Source of the DNA: Prorocentrum cordatum
Taxonomy: Eukaryota > Sar > Dinophyceae > Prorocentrales > Prorocentraceae
DNA length: 64,000 bases
Assembly (NCBI GenBank): GCA_963575745.1
Contig: CAUYUJ010011547.1
Span: 112,208-176,207 of the forward strand
Direction: 5' to 3'
The notes below the pieces were generated by a model. The model did not search any database, was not told where the DNA came from, and saw nothing but the letters and a program-made list of their open reading frames with translations. The translations under genes were made by a program, and so were the position numbers. This document shows, piece after piece, positions 53,440 to 63,639 of this stretch. Position 1 is the first letter of the stretch. The number at the start of each line of letters is the position of its first letter.

Positions 53440-53775
53440 CTGTGGCCCTCCCAGCGCGGCCCGCGACCGAACCAGTCATCCCTCGACCATTCCGCCTGGG
53501 AGGACCTGCTGTCCGCGGAGGAGAGGTCCCTGGAGAGGTCGATGGCGCCGCCAAAGGGCGTCCGTGTCCACGGCCGCGGGGTCGCGTCCCAGGGACTCGG
53601 GGAGCTGTGGGTGTGGACATTTGCCCGCCCATGCGGGTGGGCAGGTGCCCATGCCCACCATTCCTCGAGATCCGAGGGCACGATTCCGAAGCGGTGGATA
53701 TGGACATGTCCTGGCGGCGCATCGATGGGCTTTCACAAAGACACATCAGCCTCGTCTCGAATGTATTATCCCTGA
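53440..53775 (+). CDS. Possible exon (unknown protein)
   Basis: One plus frame reads NQSSLDHSAWEDLLSAEERS, then LERSMAPPKGVRVHGRGVAS and TFARPCGWAGAHAHHSSRSE. Other frames and the minus strand (53815-53378) are open too, so frame choice rests on composition only. Confidence 0.35.
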   Translation: MWPSQRGPRPNQSSLDHSAWEDLLSAEERSLERSMAPPKGVRVHGRGVASQGLGELWVWTFARPCGWAGAHAHHSSRSEGTIPKRWIWTCPGGASMGFHKDTSASSRMYYP

Positions 53776-53799
53776 CAAGGGTCAGAGAGTAGATACAGC

Positions 53800-54170
53800 T
53801 TGCAGTCATGCACAAATCGGATCGGATCGGACCCCTCGGAGGCAGCAGATCGTGAAGTCATCAACCGCAGAGTGCTTCCAGGATCGGGCTACAGCCGAAG
53901 ATCATGCTGTCACACACTTGCAAAACATCCAAAGCCGCAGGTCTTAGCGCCTGCTGGATCCCACAAGTCTCAAAGTGGCGTCCACTGTTCGAGCATGTGT
54001 TCCCAATCGGTGCCGCGAGAGACCAGGTGGCACTGAAGCGCTGCGCGCCGTCACCGACGGCTGTGAGAAGAAGAGATCTCTGCGAAGCCGCTTCGAGGCG
54101 TGTTCGCATTCGGCGCGGGTGGAGGAATGAGGACGGGGAGGGGGAGGCTCAGGAGGACGAGGGTGGACGG
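53800..54170. other. Unique sequence, no clear gene
   Basis: Short frames on both strands; nothing recognised. Confidence 0.4.
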
Positions 54171-54179
54171 GATCAGGGG

Positions 54180-55732
54180 CAAAATTTTGGACTCTTGGAG
54201 TGCCTCGCAGGATTATGAGTCGGATCAGAAGGCGGCTCACCAGGGACACTCACGGGATGTCTATCAGCAATCGATCGGGCGTGTGCTAACAGCGCAGTTG
54301 TCTTAGATAGCACGGTAGAGGCTCCAGTCGATGATGGCGAATTCGGAATCTTTGGGCTTCCCATGCCCTTGGAATCTGCAGGTGCTCTCTGGGATGCAGG
54401 CGAGCGCAGAGTGGGGCCTTCCATGCCCAGAGCTGCGGCGAAGGCGAATTCGGGTTGTGTCGTCCCATGCTCTGAGGACTCGCAGGTGCCATCTGCGAGG
54501 TGGGCAAACGACGTCTGGGGCGTCCCAGGCCCTTCGAACCTGCAGATGCCGTCTGCGTCGTGGGCGAACTCCGCGGTGGGCGTCCCATGCCCTGAGCTGT
54601 AGGTGCCATCTGCGCTGCAGGCGAACTCAGAAGTGGGCGTCCCATGCCCTGAGAATCGGTAGATGCCATCTGCGCTGTAGGCGAACGCAAAGTTTGGGGC
54701 TTCCCATGCCCTCAGAATCGGCAGATGTCATGTGTGATGACGGCGAATGCAAAGTGTTAGGGCTCCCCATGCCCAGAGGATCGGTCGATGTTGGAGGCTG
54801 CGGTATTAGAGGGGCTCCCATGCCCTCATATTCATCTTCGTCGGAATATGTGCTGTGCTCCACTGCGCACAGCTGTGGCGCATCCAACCTATTCGGGGAC
54901 TTGCGTCGCTTATCCCATCATCATGTCGTTCATATTCACCAGCTGCGTGTGGAGGATGCGCTCGTTCCATGTGCACCATCGGTCCCTGTCCTGGCTTGTA
55001 GGTCGCGCCCGTCTGGATGGGTGCGTCGTGGATCACCGAGAAGTCGACGTCGGTGTTCTTCTGGAAGCTCAGCTGGAGCTTGCACTGTGCTTGGTCGTAC
55101 GTGTCGCTGGCTTTCACAAGCGGAACGAGCTCGGTGACGGCCTTGATGTCCATCTGCTGAAGCTTGTCGTGGAGTACTTTGAGATTCTGCTGGTTGAGTC
55201 CGCCGACGGCTGCGCCTTCCTGACTGAGACCTTCGAGGAGACCTGCGAACGCGGCGATGCTGATGGTGCCTATCTTGGCTATCTCGGCGTCGATCTGCGC
55301 CTGCGGCGTGTTGCTTCAAAGTTCCTCGGCTCGTTGTGCCCAGGCTCGGACTCGGGTGCAGATGGCTACGATGGTTTTGGCACCGGGTGAGATGAGGTAG
55401 GTATTGATCAGGATGGCTTCGGTCTGCCGCTGTCTCATCGCGGGGTTCAGCAGTAGCTTCACGACTATTGAGAACCGGCGTCGTATTTCTTTCGTGTCCA
55501 TCTCTTCGAGCTGGAGGGAGTCCATGCCGATCGGTTTGTTGGTCTTCGCACCAGTCTGTCGCTCTCCACGTGGCTTGTCTTCGCGACGGCGGTGCTGCGC
55601 TGGCGCGGGGCCTCTCGCCTCTGCGCTCGCGGGCTCGCCAGCGGTGGGAAGAGAGCTCGTTCAGGACATGGGGACGCGGTGCAGGCAGCGGGCAAAACAG
55701 CTGCACTGAGCCGTTCGCTTCGAAGTTGAAAA
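54180..55732 (-). CDS. Minus-strand gene with in-frame UGA codons and repeat tail
   Basis: From an acceptor-like CTTTCAG (55733) leftward, one minus frame stays protein-like for about 300 codons: TSSLPTAGEPASAEARGPAP, MDSLQLEEMDTKEIRRRFSI (ATG 55525), VVKLLLNPAMRQRQTEAILI, then after a TGA at 55318-55316 NTPQAQIDAEIAKIGTISIA, AFAGLLEGLSQEGAAVGGLN and VTELVPLVKASDTYDQAQCK, to a TAA at 54806. Another TGA lies near 55.65 kb. No TAA or TAG interrupts it. Past 54806 the minisatellite (54350-54840) reads as GMGRPPRSSPTTQTASAGSK-like repeats in changing frames. Helical product, not recognised. The UGAs may be decay, tiny introns or recoding. Confidence 0.5.
54350..54840 (-). repeat. Degenerate ~60-bp minisatellite, about 9 units
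   Basis: The landmark CCCATGCCCT recurs at intervals of 46-66 bp from 54360 to 54818. Read on the minus strand it gives GMG-x-P-x6-SP-x-Q-M-type units of about 20 residues, with frame changes. Confidence 0.8.
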
Positions 55733-55784
55733 CTGAAAGATGTTTCAGGCATCGTCCCGGGAGATAAGTGTGAGTGTGAGTGTG

Positions 55785-55792
55785 TGAGAGTG

Positions 55793-55865
<73 letters not shown>

Positions 55866-55880
55866 GATGATGAGGATGCT

Positions 55881-55931
<51 letters not shown>

Positions 55932-56150
55932 CTGATGCTGATGCTGATGCTGATGATGATTATGATGATGATGATGATGATGATGATTATATGATGATGT
56001 TGCGGATGATGATGATGGTGGTGTTGGTGGTGGTGTTGATGATGATGATGATGCTGATGCTGATGTTGATGCTGCTGCTGATGATGATGATGATGATGAT
56101 GATGGTGGTGGTGATGATGATGATGATGAGGATGAGGATGAGGAGGAGGA
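55785..56150 (+). repeat. (GAT)n satellite
   Basis: About 360 bp of GAT with GGT and GCT interruptions; on the gene model it is the first intron of the minus-strand gene. Confidence 0.95.
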
Positions 56151-56177
56151 GGAGGAAGAGAAGGGGGAGGAGAGATC

Positions 56178-56366
56178 CTGCGCGGGGTGTGTGCAGAGAA
56201 AACAAGAACCCCACTTAGGATGTGTGGAACTAGTGTTGGGAATACACTTGCCATTGGCTCCTTTGATGGCCCCAAAGTGTCCAGCATGTTCCAGTGGTTC
56301 TTTTGAGCTCGAGCTTCTGGCATTCGCGCTTGCGGCAACAGTGTCATTGATGCCTTCTACAGCCAT
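56178..56366 (-). CDS. First exon of a minus-strand gene
   Basis: ATG 56366-56364; reads MAVEGINDTVAASANARSSS then LEHAGHFGAIKGANGKCIPN and WGSCFLCTHPAQ, with a CxxC. Donor GCGCAG|GATCTC (GA type). It is taken as the 5' exon of the gene at 54180-55732, across the GAT intron; the phase fits frame FSTSKRTAQCSCFARC. Confidence 0.5.
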
Positions 56367-56389
56367 GTTGGTTGTACTCTTTGCAACTA

Positions 56390-57215
56390 CGTCTCTGTGA
56401 ACCCATTCTTTTACAAACGCTTCCTTGGCAAAAAATATGTAGTGTCATACTTAGAAGGCATGGCACACTTGACGATGTTTGGTGAAGTTGATGGCTCATC
56501 CACTTCTGCTCCTCAAGGAATATTACGAGGGCATGCGAGTTTTGACGAGTCTGGCGTGCTATGCAATGTCGCCGAGCGCTCAGCCACATTATTTCCATCA
56601 ACCGTGCTTGTGTCTGCTTGATCAACCATATTTTTTCCCACTTGGGCTGATGCGTGGTGTGTATGTCGGAGGTGGGTTGGGATACAGCTCTTCAATGTTT
56701 GGAAAAGGAAGAGGAGCAGGCAACTACGTGTAATTGTCACGAGCATCATTACTGTGTTGCTCCCAGCTTCATGCTGTCCCCAGGCCATATTGCACCCCGT
56801 CTGTTGGCACTCAACTTCTCTGGGCAAGAATAGAAGTGCATGTTTAAAAAGGAGCGAGGTCGGCTCTCCAACTGTATTGTTAGTTGCGAGAGTGTTGGCA
56901 GTCCTCGCTCTGGATGTGTCAATGACAGCTCTGTATCACAATGCTCGAGCGTCGCATATTCGTATAGGTGCTCTCAGGGTTTGGCCGCGAACTGGATGTG
57001 CCGCATCGCTTTGATGATATTTGCATGGTCGCAAATAAGTGGGCAGGTGTGGTAAGAACGGTAATGATAACAAGAGAGAGAAAGCCATGGCGTGCAGGGC
57101 CTTGATCACCGATCCGATGGGTCTCGATTGGTGCACTGTTGCGGCCTCCCGCGGGGAGGCGAGCGGGCAGCGCGCTACACTCAAACACGTCCGAATCCCT
57201 TGGGCGGTCAAATGC
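56390..57215. other. Unique sequence with short open frames
   Basis: Plus frame 56397-56621 (FFYKRFLGKKYVVSYLEGMA) and 57039-57200 (MACRALITDPMGLDWCTVAA) and minus frame 56827-56513 are possible. A near-palindrome at 56565-56590 makes both strands read NVAERSATL. None recognised. Confidence 0.3.
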
Positions 57216-57665
57216 TTCCTCCGCAACCTCCTCCGCCTCCTCTTCCTCCTCCTTCACCTCTTCTTCCTCCTCCTCCTTCTCCTTCTCCTCCTCCTCCTCC
57301 TCCTCCTTCTCCTTCTCCTCCTTCTCCTTCTCCTCCTTCTTCTCCTCCTCCTCCTCCTCCTCCTCCTACTCCTCCTCCTCCTCCTCCTCCTCCTCCTCCT
57401 CCTCCTCCTCCTCCTCCTCCTCGTCCCCCCCCCGCGAGGCGCGCAGCTTCCGACCAGCAGCGGCCCGCCGCCGCTCGCGCGGGCGGCCAGGACGGCCGCC
57501 GCCGTCGGCGGCGGCGTCGGCGTCGGCGTCGGCGGCGTCGGCGTCGTCGGCGGTGGCGTCGTCGTCGCCGGCGCCGTCGGCTGTCCTGAGCGGCCCTTGC
57601 GCGGCCTTGGGCGGTCCGAGCAGCGGCGTGGTGGCCGTCGTCGTCGTCGTCGTCGACCATCCTGT
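57216..57665 (+). repeat. (CCT)n then (GTC/GCC)n tract
   Basis: CCT/CTT triplets 57222-57428, then CG-rich GTCGGC triplets 57480-57655. Confidence 0.9.
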
Positions 57666-57780
57666 GGTGTTGGGTCCTCGTTTTGAAGCGACAGCGCCCC
57701 GCGTCGCCTCCCGCCCTCCCCCTCCTCCCTCTTCCCTCCTCCACCTCCTTACCTCTGCCCTCATCAGTATGCGTCTCCCC

Positions 57781-58140
57781 CGCCCAGTATAGCGCTTCGC
57801 GGCCCCATAGGGAGCTCCAACGAAGGTCCCAGTGGCTGCTCTCGCATGCGGTTCCCCCGCCCAGTATAGCGCTTCGCGGCCCCATAGGGAGCTCCACCGA
57901 AGGTCCCAGTGGCTGCTCTCGCATGCGGTTCCCCCGCCCAGTACAGCGATTCGTGGCTACATAGGGAGTTCCACCGGAAGTTCCAGTGGCTGCTCTCGCA
58001 TGCGGTTCCCCCGCCCAGTACAGCGATTCGTGGCTACATAGGGAGTTCCAGCGAAGGCCCCAGTTGCTGCTCTCGCATGCGATTCCCCCGCCCAGTGCAG
58101 CGCTTCGTGGCCCCATGGGGAGCTCCACTGGTCGCTTCCA
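57781..58140 (+). repeat. 77-bp tandem repeat, about 4.7 copies
   Basis: CGCCCAGTATAGCGCTTCGC and variants start at 57781, 57858, 57935, 58012 and 58089, an exact 77-bp period. Two subtypes alternate at the third to fourth unit (GATTCGTGGCTACATAGGG versus GCTTCGCGGCCCCATAGGG). Not a multiple of three. Confidence 0.95.
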
Positions 58141-59290
58141 CTGCAGCAGCACCCCGTTGGCCATCTGTCGCCTCCAGAGCCGCTCTCCGCAGCTTCCGCG
58201 TGCGCTCGGCCGTCCGCATCTCGCTCATCTCTTCCGTCATCGCCTTTGGGAGGCCACCAGGTCGCTCAGCTGTGCGGCTGAAGCGGCAGCCATAGGCGGC
58301 GGCGAAGACGGAGGCGGCAGAGGCGGCCCAGGCGAGCCCACAGGCGTAGGGCGTAGGTATGTCCCCAGCCGTAAAACAGGTCGAGAACGACGCCACCGAG
58401 AGCTCTCCTGGCACGACCGACTCGAACATCTCGTGAGCACCTCAGACACCGATCAGGCCGGGAGACATCACCAGCGCCAACCACCTCTGCAGGGGCATCA
58501 GCTTCTGAACCCACTCCTTCATTGCCAAGATAGACTAAGCGCTCCTGAACCGTCTCCGAGCTCTCCACGAACGCGTCCCTTGCCGACGTGAAGTACCCAG
58601 CAAGGACACCCATACCTCCAATAGGTAGATCACCCCGGGCATCTGCAAACATTCGTACAGCACGAACGGATATAGCCGCCATCAGGCCGAGAAAGCGAGC
58701 AGGACTCTGCAACGACCACCTCAAGGTTCGCAGAGACGATCGACACGAGGTCATCATCACGTAGAGGAGGTTCGCAGCTATCCCTTGTTGACCAGAACGT
58801 CCTGGTCGATACAGGGGTAGAGGCTGCACCGTCTGAGACCTAATGGCCTCCGTCGCTTGGGCCTGACACGCCTCCTTCTGAGCAGCACTGAGCACGGGCA
58901 TCGGGCGCCACCTTATCCCAGGGATCGCGTCCAAGAGAATCGTCGTCTTCGCCGTGATAGTCACAAGGCCCAGAGTCAGATCGGGTCTGATAACCACCGA
59001 GCTGTTCCCCGTCTTCCTCGCACAAGCTGCACATCCACCCGGTCCGTCGCCGTTTGACGATAGAACCGACGATTCCACACGCCCACAGGAATCTTAGCTT
59101 CCAACGTTCATTCTTCTTCGTACTCGATGACGTCACTCACAGGGTCGGTCACAATCGAGAGGAAGATCCACAAAAGCAGCCCGAGGGGACCCAAGAACTT
59201 CGCCGTGGCTCCATTCGAGTCCACCACGTCTGACAGGCTCTCCACCTGCCACTCATTGATTTCCTCTGAGCGTGTCGAACCGGTGAGCTC
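58040..59290 (-). CDS. Membrane-protein-like gene broken into several frames
   Basis: Minus-strand segments, 5' to 3': 59285-59108, EEINEWQVESLSDVVDSNGA then FLGPLGLLLWIFLSIVTDPV (membrane segment), ending EYEEE-stop; 59136-58840, ERWKLRFLWACGIVGSIVKR then CDYHGEDDDSLGRDPWDKVA; about 58900-58450, GIAANLLYVMMTSCRSSLRT, RFLGLMAAISVRAVRMFADA, GGMGVLAGYFTSARDAFVES; 58429-58040, GELSVASFSTCFTAGDIPTP and LAWAASAASVFAAAYGC. These read as one multi-pass membrane protein interrupted by frame changes or introns. Its last part runs into the 77-bp repeat. Not recognised. Confidence 0.45.
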
Positions 59291-59299
59291 TCACGACGA

Positions 59300-60110
59300 G
59301 CAACCCGACACCGCACTATCGCAAGAGCGCGGATTTCGAGGAGTGTAGAAGCAGAAAGCCTCGGGTGTTTTGCGTTACCGCCTGAGCCAAGAAGCTTGAG
59401 CGGAGAACACATGCATATAACGTGTTATATTATGACCGTCGCCACATCTCTTACAAACACGCTGCATCCCCGCCCCCACCTCGCCAACTGATGGAGGCGG
59501 GGTGGGGAAAGAGTGAACGGGACGGGGGCCTGAAAAAGTCATTGCAGTCTACAGCACACAAAACCTTCACTTTGGAGGTCACCACTGGAGAGAAACAGCA
59601 CTCAGAATGTTGGAGCCAGCTGGGGGTCGGAGGAGGCCCAGCATTGTTTCCGACCAGCAGGAAGGGGGGGCGAGGCTCGAGATGTTGGGTTTGAGACGGT
59701 TTTTGGCCTTCTTCGGTTTCCGGGTGCCGTTTGACGGATTTGGGGTGAAAAGCTGCACCTATCGGATCCCGGGAAGGGTCAAGGAACCGATCTTCAGCGG
59801 ATTTGCTTTCATCCCCCCGTCTTGACCGGTTCTGTCGAACCCCACCCAACTCAGACCCCTCGGCCGCCTCCAATCGGAATGGAGGAAGAACGCATCCAGA
59901 GTGGAGGGGTCGGGCCTGGATTTTGAAGGTTTGGGATCCCAGCCCACTTTCACGCGGCATGAGAGATTTCAATTCAGCACGGCACAGCACAGCATAGCAC
60001 CTGGCACGGTACATAAACGATGTTGTTGGCATTGCGATTGCCCAACGCCCAGTCAGGTGCTTTGAAGACGCTGCCATGCCTTACATGATTCCTTACCGGG
60101 TTCGCGGGTC
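59300..60110. other. Unique sequence, no clear gene
   Basis: Overlapping open frames of moderate length (minus 60077-59451) with no motif. AGCACGGCACAGCACAGCATAGCAC-like pentamers at 59975-60000. Confidence 0.35.
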
Positions 60111-60119
60111 AATCATGTT

Positions 60120-60620
60120 GAATGCTTGGGATCTTCTGCTCCCCCCCGGAGTGGCTGGACGGCCTCCTCTTTCCACCGGAGGGGCGTGGGAGGGGGCACC
60201 GGGAGGGGCACGGCGCGGCGGGCCTGTCGCCGCCTCGGCACGGCTGCGGCGCCTGGGACTCGGGACCCCGAGCAGGAGCCTGGAGCAGGAGCCTGGAGGA
60301 GGAGCAGGGCCGGGACCCGGAGCAGGAGCAGGGAGCAGCCCCCCCCCTCCTCTCCCTCGGCGCCCCCCGCCGCGGCACCGGCCAGGAGGAGCCCAGCGGC
60401 GCGCCCCCGGCCCTGCACAGCGCGGCGGGCCCCGCCGCCTCGCCCTCTCGGGGCACGGGCTCGGGATCCAGGGCAGCATCCATCGGGGCTCGAGGATCGG
60501 GGATCGGGGGTCGAGGGTAGAAGCTCAGGGGGGGGGGGGGGGCGGCTGGCTCAGGTCCTCCGCGCCCGTTCCCGCCCTGCCCCCCTCCGCCGGCCGCTGC
60601 TACGTTGCCGTGGCAAAAGT
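60120..60620. other. GC-rich, GAGCAGGAGCC repeats
   Basis: CCGGAGCAGGAGC-type short repeats 60265-60340, GGATCGGGG 60490-60515, and a run of 13 G at 60528. Open frames on both strands are composition effects. Confidence 0.4.
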
Positions 60621-60682
60621 ATTATGCGGTCTTCATTCAACATGACTCAAGACTGGCGGAGTAAACGGAGTGGACGGAGCAG

Positions 60683-60801
60683 AAATTACTCCGCGTGGAC
60701 ATGCATCCCGTCCCATTTTTCGTATAGGAATGGGCGGAGTAATTTCCGATCCTGTTTTGAAATAACAATGCTCTTGATTAGAGGTAGACGAATTACTCCG
60801 C
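60683..60801. repeat. Inverted copies of AAATTACTCCGC
   Basis: AAATTACTCCGC (60683-60694), its reverse complement GCGGAGTAATTT (60734-60745) and a further direct AATTACTCCGCG (60790-60801), with related GGCGGAGTAAACGGAGTGGA at 60655. Confidence 0.7.
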
Positions 60802-61096
60802 GGGATCGCGGAGGACGCATGTCAACGTTAGGAATCTTCGGAGGGATCGGAGATTCCAACATATCATACAACCGCATCATCTTTCGTCACGGCGGTGCTA
60901 CTGCGGTCCTCCGCTCCCATCTGCCTTCCTCCTCGCCTGCTCTCGTCCTTCCTGCCCTCCTCACGGGGCGAGGCGAGGCGCGCCGAGTCCGGCCAAGGGG
61001 GGTCGACCCGCGGGGGGGAGGGGGGCATGGGCCGAGGCCCCAACGTGTCGCTCCCGTGCACGAAGTGGAATTCGAGTGATCTTCAGTCCCCGGCGA

Positions 61097-61305
61097 ACGA
61101 AGGATTGCAAAACAACCCAAGGGTTTTACGAAGGATTGCAAAAAAACCCAAGGGTTTTTTGGCAATCCTTCGTTCAAGGGTTTTTTTGCAATCCAACGAA
61201 GGTTTTTTTTTTTTTTTTCAATCCTGGGTTTTTTTGCAATCCTGTTTTTTTTTGCAATCCTGTTTTTTTTTGCAATCCTGTTTTTTTTTGCAATCCTTCG
61301 TTCCA
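61097..61305. repeat. GAAGGATTGCAA / TTGCAATCC foldback and tandem array
   Basis: 61138-61173 is a 36-nt foldback, CGAAGGATTGC...GCAATCCTTCG, with a GGGTTTTTT/AAAAAACCC inner stem; then TTTTTTTTGCAATCCTG repeats (17 bp) from about 61225 to 61297, ending CCTTCGTT. Confidence 0.85.
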
Positions 61306-61319
61306 TCTTTCGCGGATCC

Positions 61320-61560
61320 CTCTTCGCTGGCAGAAGCCGCTGAATAGCATCAGGGCAACGCCGTCGAAGTTGTCCCTGAGATCTCAAGGCACATTGAGGC
61401 TCCCACCAGGCAGCGACCCTTTGCCACGTGTTCGATGACGATTGTTGTACTTTTGTGCGCCCACGCCCATGTCATTTCTCTTTGTGCCACGAACGAGGCA
61501 TCCATGTTCAATTCTACTATCTTCGACTCGGCTTCTTTGGTGGATCTCTTGGCCCAGTCC
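61320..61560. other. Unique sequence, no clear gene
   Basis: Short frames on both strands (plus, for example, SFLFVPRTRHPCSILLSSTR). Nothing recognised. Confidence 0.35.
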
Positions 61561-61589
61561 ACCCACGGTCCGACAGTGTCGTGCAGACC

Positions 61590-62060
61590 AGTGTCTGTTC
61601 TGGGGCAGTTCTGGGGCCTCTTGGGGCAGTTCTGGGGCCGCTTGGGGGACTCCGGGAAGCTTCGCGTGGCCTCTTGGGGGCGTCTCGTGGCCTCTCGGGG
61701 GCCTCCTGTGGCCTCCTGGGGGGATTTCGGGGCCGAGGGCTCGAAATGTCCCCATTTGGGCCTCCTCTTGGGGCCGTCTTTGGGCTCCCTTGGGCCGGGC
61801 CGTCTTGGGGTCCTCTCGGGGGCACCGGGGTCCCTTTCGGAACGATCTCGGAGGCCTCGCGGGCCGTTTTGGGGCGTTGGAAATCCGCGAAGGCACTCCT
61901 GGGTCTTCTCGGAGGCATCCTCGGCCCTCTCGGGCGCTTTTTGAGCCCGCGCTTGGCCGGCCACGCCGCTGGAGGACGCGCGCGCCGCGCCCAGGGAATC
62001 CCGGGGAGTCTTGGGGAATCCCCGGAAATCTTTGTGAGGCTGGTGGCCCGGGCCCTTCGA
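61590..62060 (-). repeat. CCAAGA-family copy, minus strand, diverged
   Basis: GGGGCAGTTCTGGGGCCTCTTG and GGGGGCCTCCTGTGG units; the most diverged copy of the family in the window. Confidence 0.6.
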
Positions 62061-62214
62061 AGCTTTTGAAAGCTCCACAGCTCGGAACCTCGCAGGGCTG
62101 CATGGACCTCGGGGCACTCTACTGCGCGCTGCAGGCGCGGCGGCGGATTTGACAAGGATCGCGCCTCCCCCCCGCAGCACGCGCCCGGCGCCCGCGCCAC
62201 GGAGTTAGAACTAT

Positions 62215-63410
62215 TTTGACGTGCGCGTGAGAGGCCCTCTTGGTAGGATTTCGCTACAGTTCGTCAGCGCGCGCATGATTGTTTAAAACTGATGTTGCAA
62301 GGCCACGTGTTTTATGTTTACGGGGCACTCGACATTGAAATCCGCACGGAATTTCGACGTTCGAGGGTTTCCGGCATGCGCGTGCGACGACGCACGCGCG
62401 CGCGTGTGCTTTTCGCCCCGTTCTTTCGTAATGGATTCTCGCGACAGCGCGCGCGCGAGAGCGCTTGACCAATTTGGACATGCGCGCGAGAGGCACGTTT
62501 GGTAGGATTTGATGAACATATGGAGAAACATTTGGTTGTCCGAAGAATTCAAAAGAGCAGGCGCGCAGACCCTCTTTTTGTCGAAAACTGCGGTTGCAAA
62601 ACCATTTGCTTTCCACGCGTTATCGGGGCGCTCGATTTTGGCATTTTTGCGGAACCTGTGGTTTTTGAAAGCGATGGGGCAGAATCACACATGCGTTGCA
62701 ATGCGAAAAAGTTAGGCGTTAAGTCTGGGGAGGGGGGGAAGGTAGATCCTAGCGTTTTTTGTGTGAGGAAAATATATGTTGCGCATTGCGCGGTGCAATC
62801 TATGTGGTGCACCTTCTTCGATGCAATTTATTTCGAAAGATTTGGAATTGCCAATTCTACTGCTCGCGCAAACTGCCCACCCACCCACCCGCAATTTGGT
62901 TTGCGAAACCCGTGCGGCGGCGATTGCGATGAGTGCTTGGCAGCCGCACTAGCCCGCGCATGCTCGCGCGCGCAGCGGCCAGCTAGTCTGGCGCGACCGA
63001 CGCGACCATTGTGGCGCTGAGCGTTGGGCACTTCCCAGCATGTCTCGCAGGCCGCGCTGGCCGCTGGGTCACTTCAGTGCGAGTCGGTGACTCGGGTGGG
63101 CGCGGTATCATGGCGACGTCGACAACGGTAGACACGATGATGATCGTAGTGATGGTGGTGACGATGGCGACGATGACGCCAGCAAAGCCAATGACGGCGC
63201 CGATGATGATCACGCCGATGATGATGACGGTGTCCTGGCGTCAGTTATGAAGGTTTTGGAAAGCATGTGCGCGCGGCCGACGCGCGCGAGTGGCCCGTAT
63301 GGTAGCATATGACAGGGATCGTGCCCCTCCCAGCACGCGGCGTTCGAATGATTCCGACATGCGCGCGCGAGAGGCCGTGTGTTCGAATCGGGTTGAAACT
63401 TAGGAAGGAC
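62215..63410 (+). repeat. Repeats with CATGCGCGCGAGAGGC landmark
   Basis: GTGCGCGTGAGAGGCCCTCT at 62221, ATGCGCGCGAGAGGCACG at 62480, GACGCGCGCGAGTGGCC at 63269 and GCGCGCGCGAGAGGCCGTG at 63363, the first two followed by TTGGTAGGATTT. A 173-codon plus frame (62499-63020) lies across them and is probably not a gene. GAT-type triplets at 63135-63230. Confidence 0.6.
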
Positions 63411-63639
63411 TCTTTTTTGAATTCGCCACATCGCGAGCACAGACCAACATTGACGTTGCAAAAACCATGTTTATATGTATATATAACGTTTTGTGGCAGT
63501 CTGTCTTGGCATCCTCACGACACCTCACATTTTCCAAAGAAAACAGCATGCACGCGCGGCGACGCGCGCGCGTGCACTTCGACCCATGTCGTGCAAAGGG
63601 TTCTTGCGGCAGCACGCGGACAAAAACGTTCGAACGGCC

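Noticed and set aside
57781-58140. CRISPR-like array (regular 77-bp spacing)
   Set aside because: Whole unit repeated without spacers, no cas genes.
62499-63020. 173-codon plus-strand ORF
   Set aside because: It starts inside a repeat landmark (GCGCGAGAGGCACG) and crosses repeat units; kept only as part of the repeat region.
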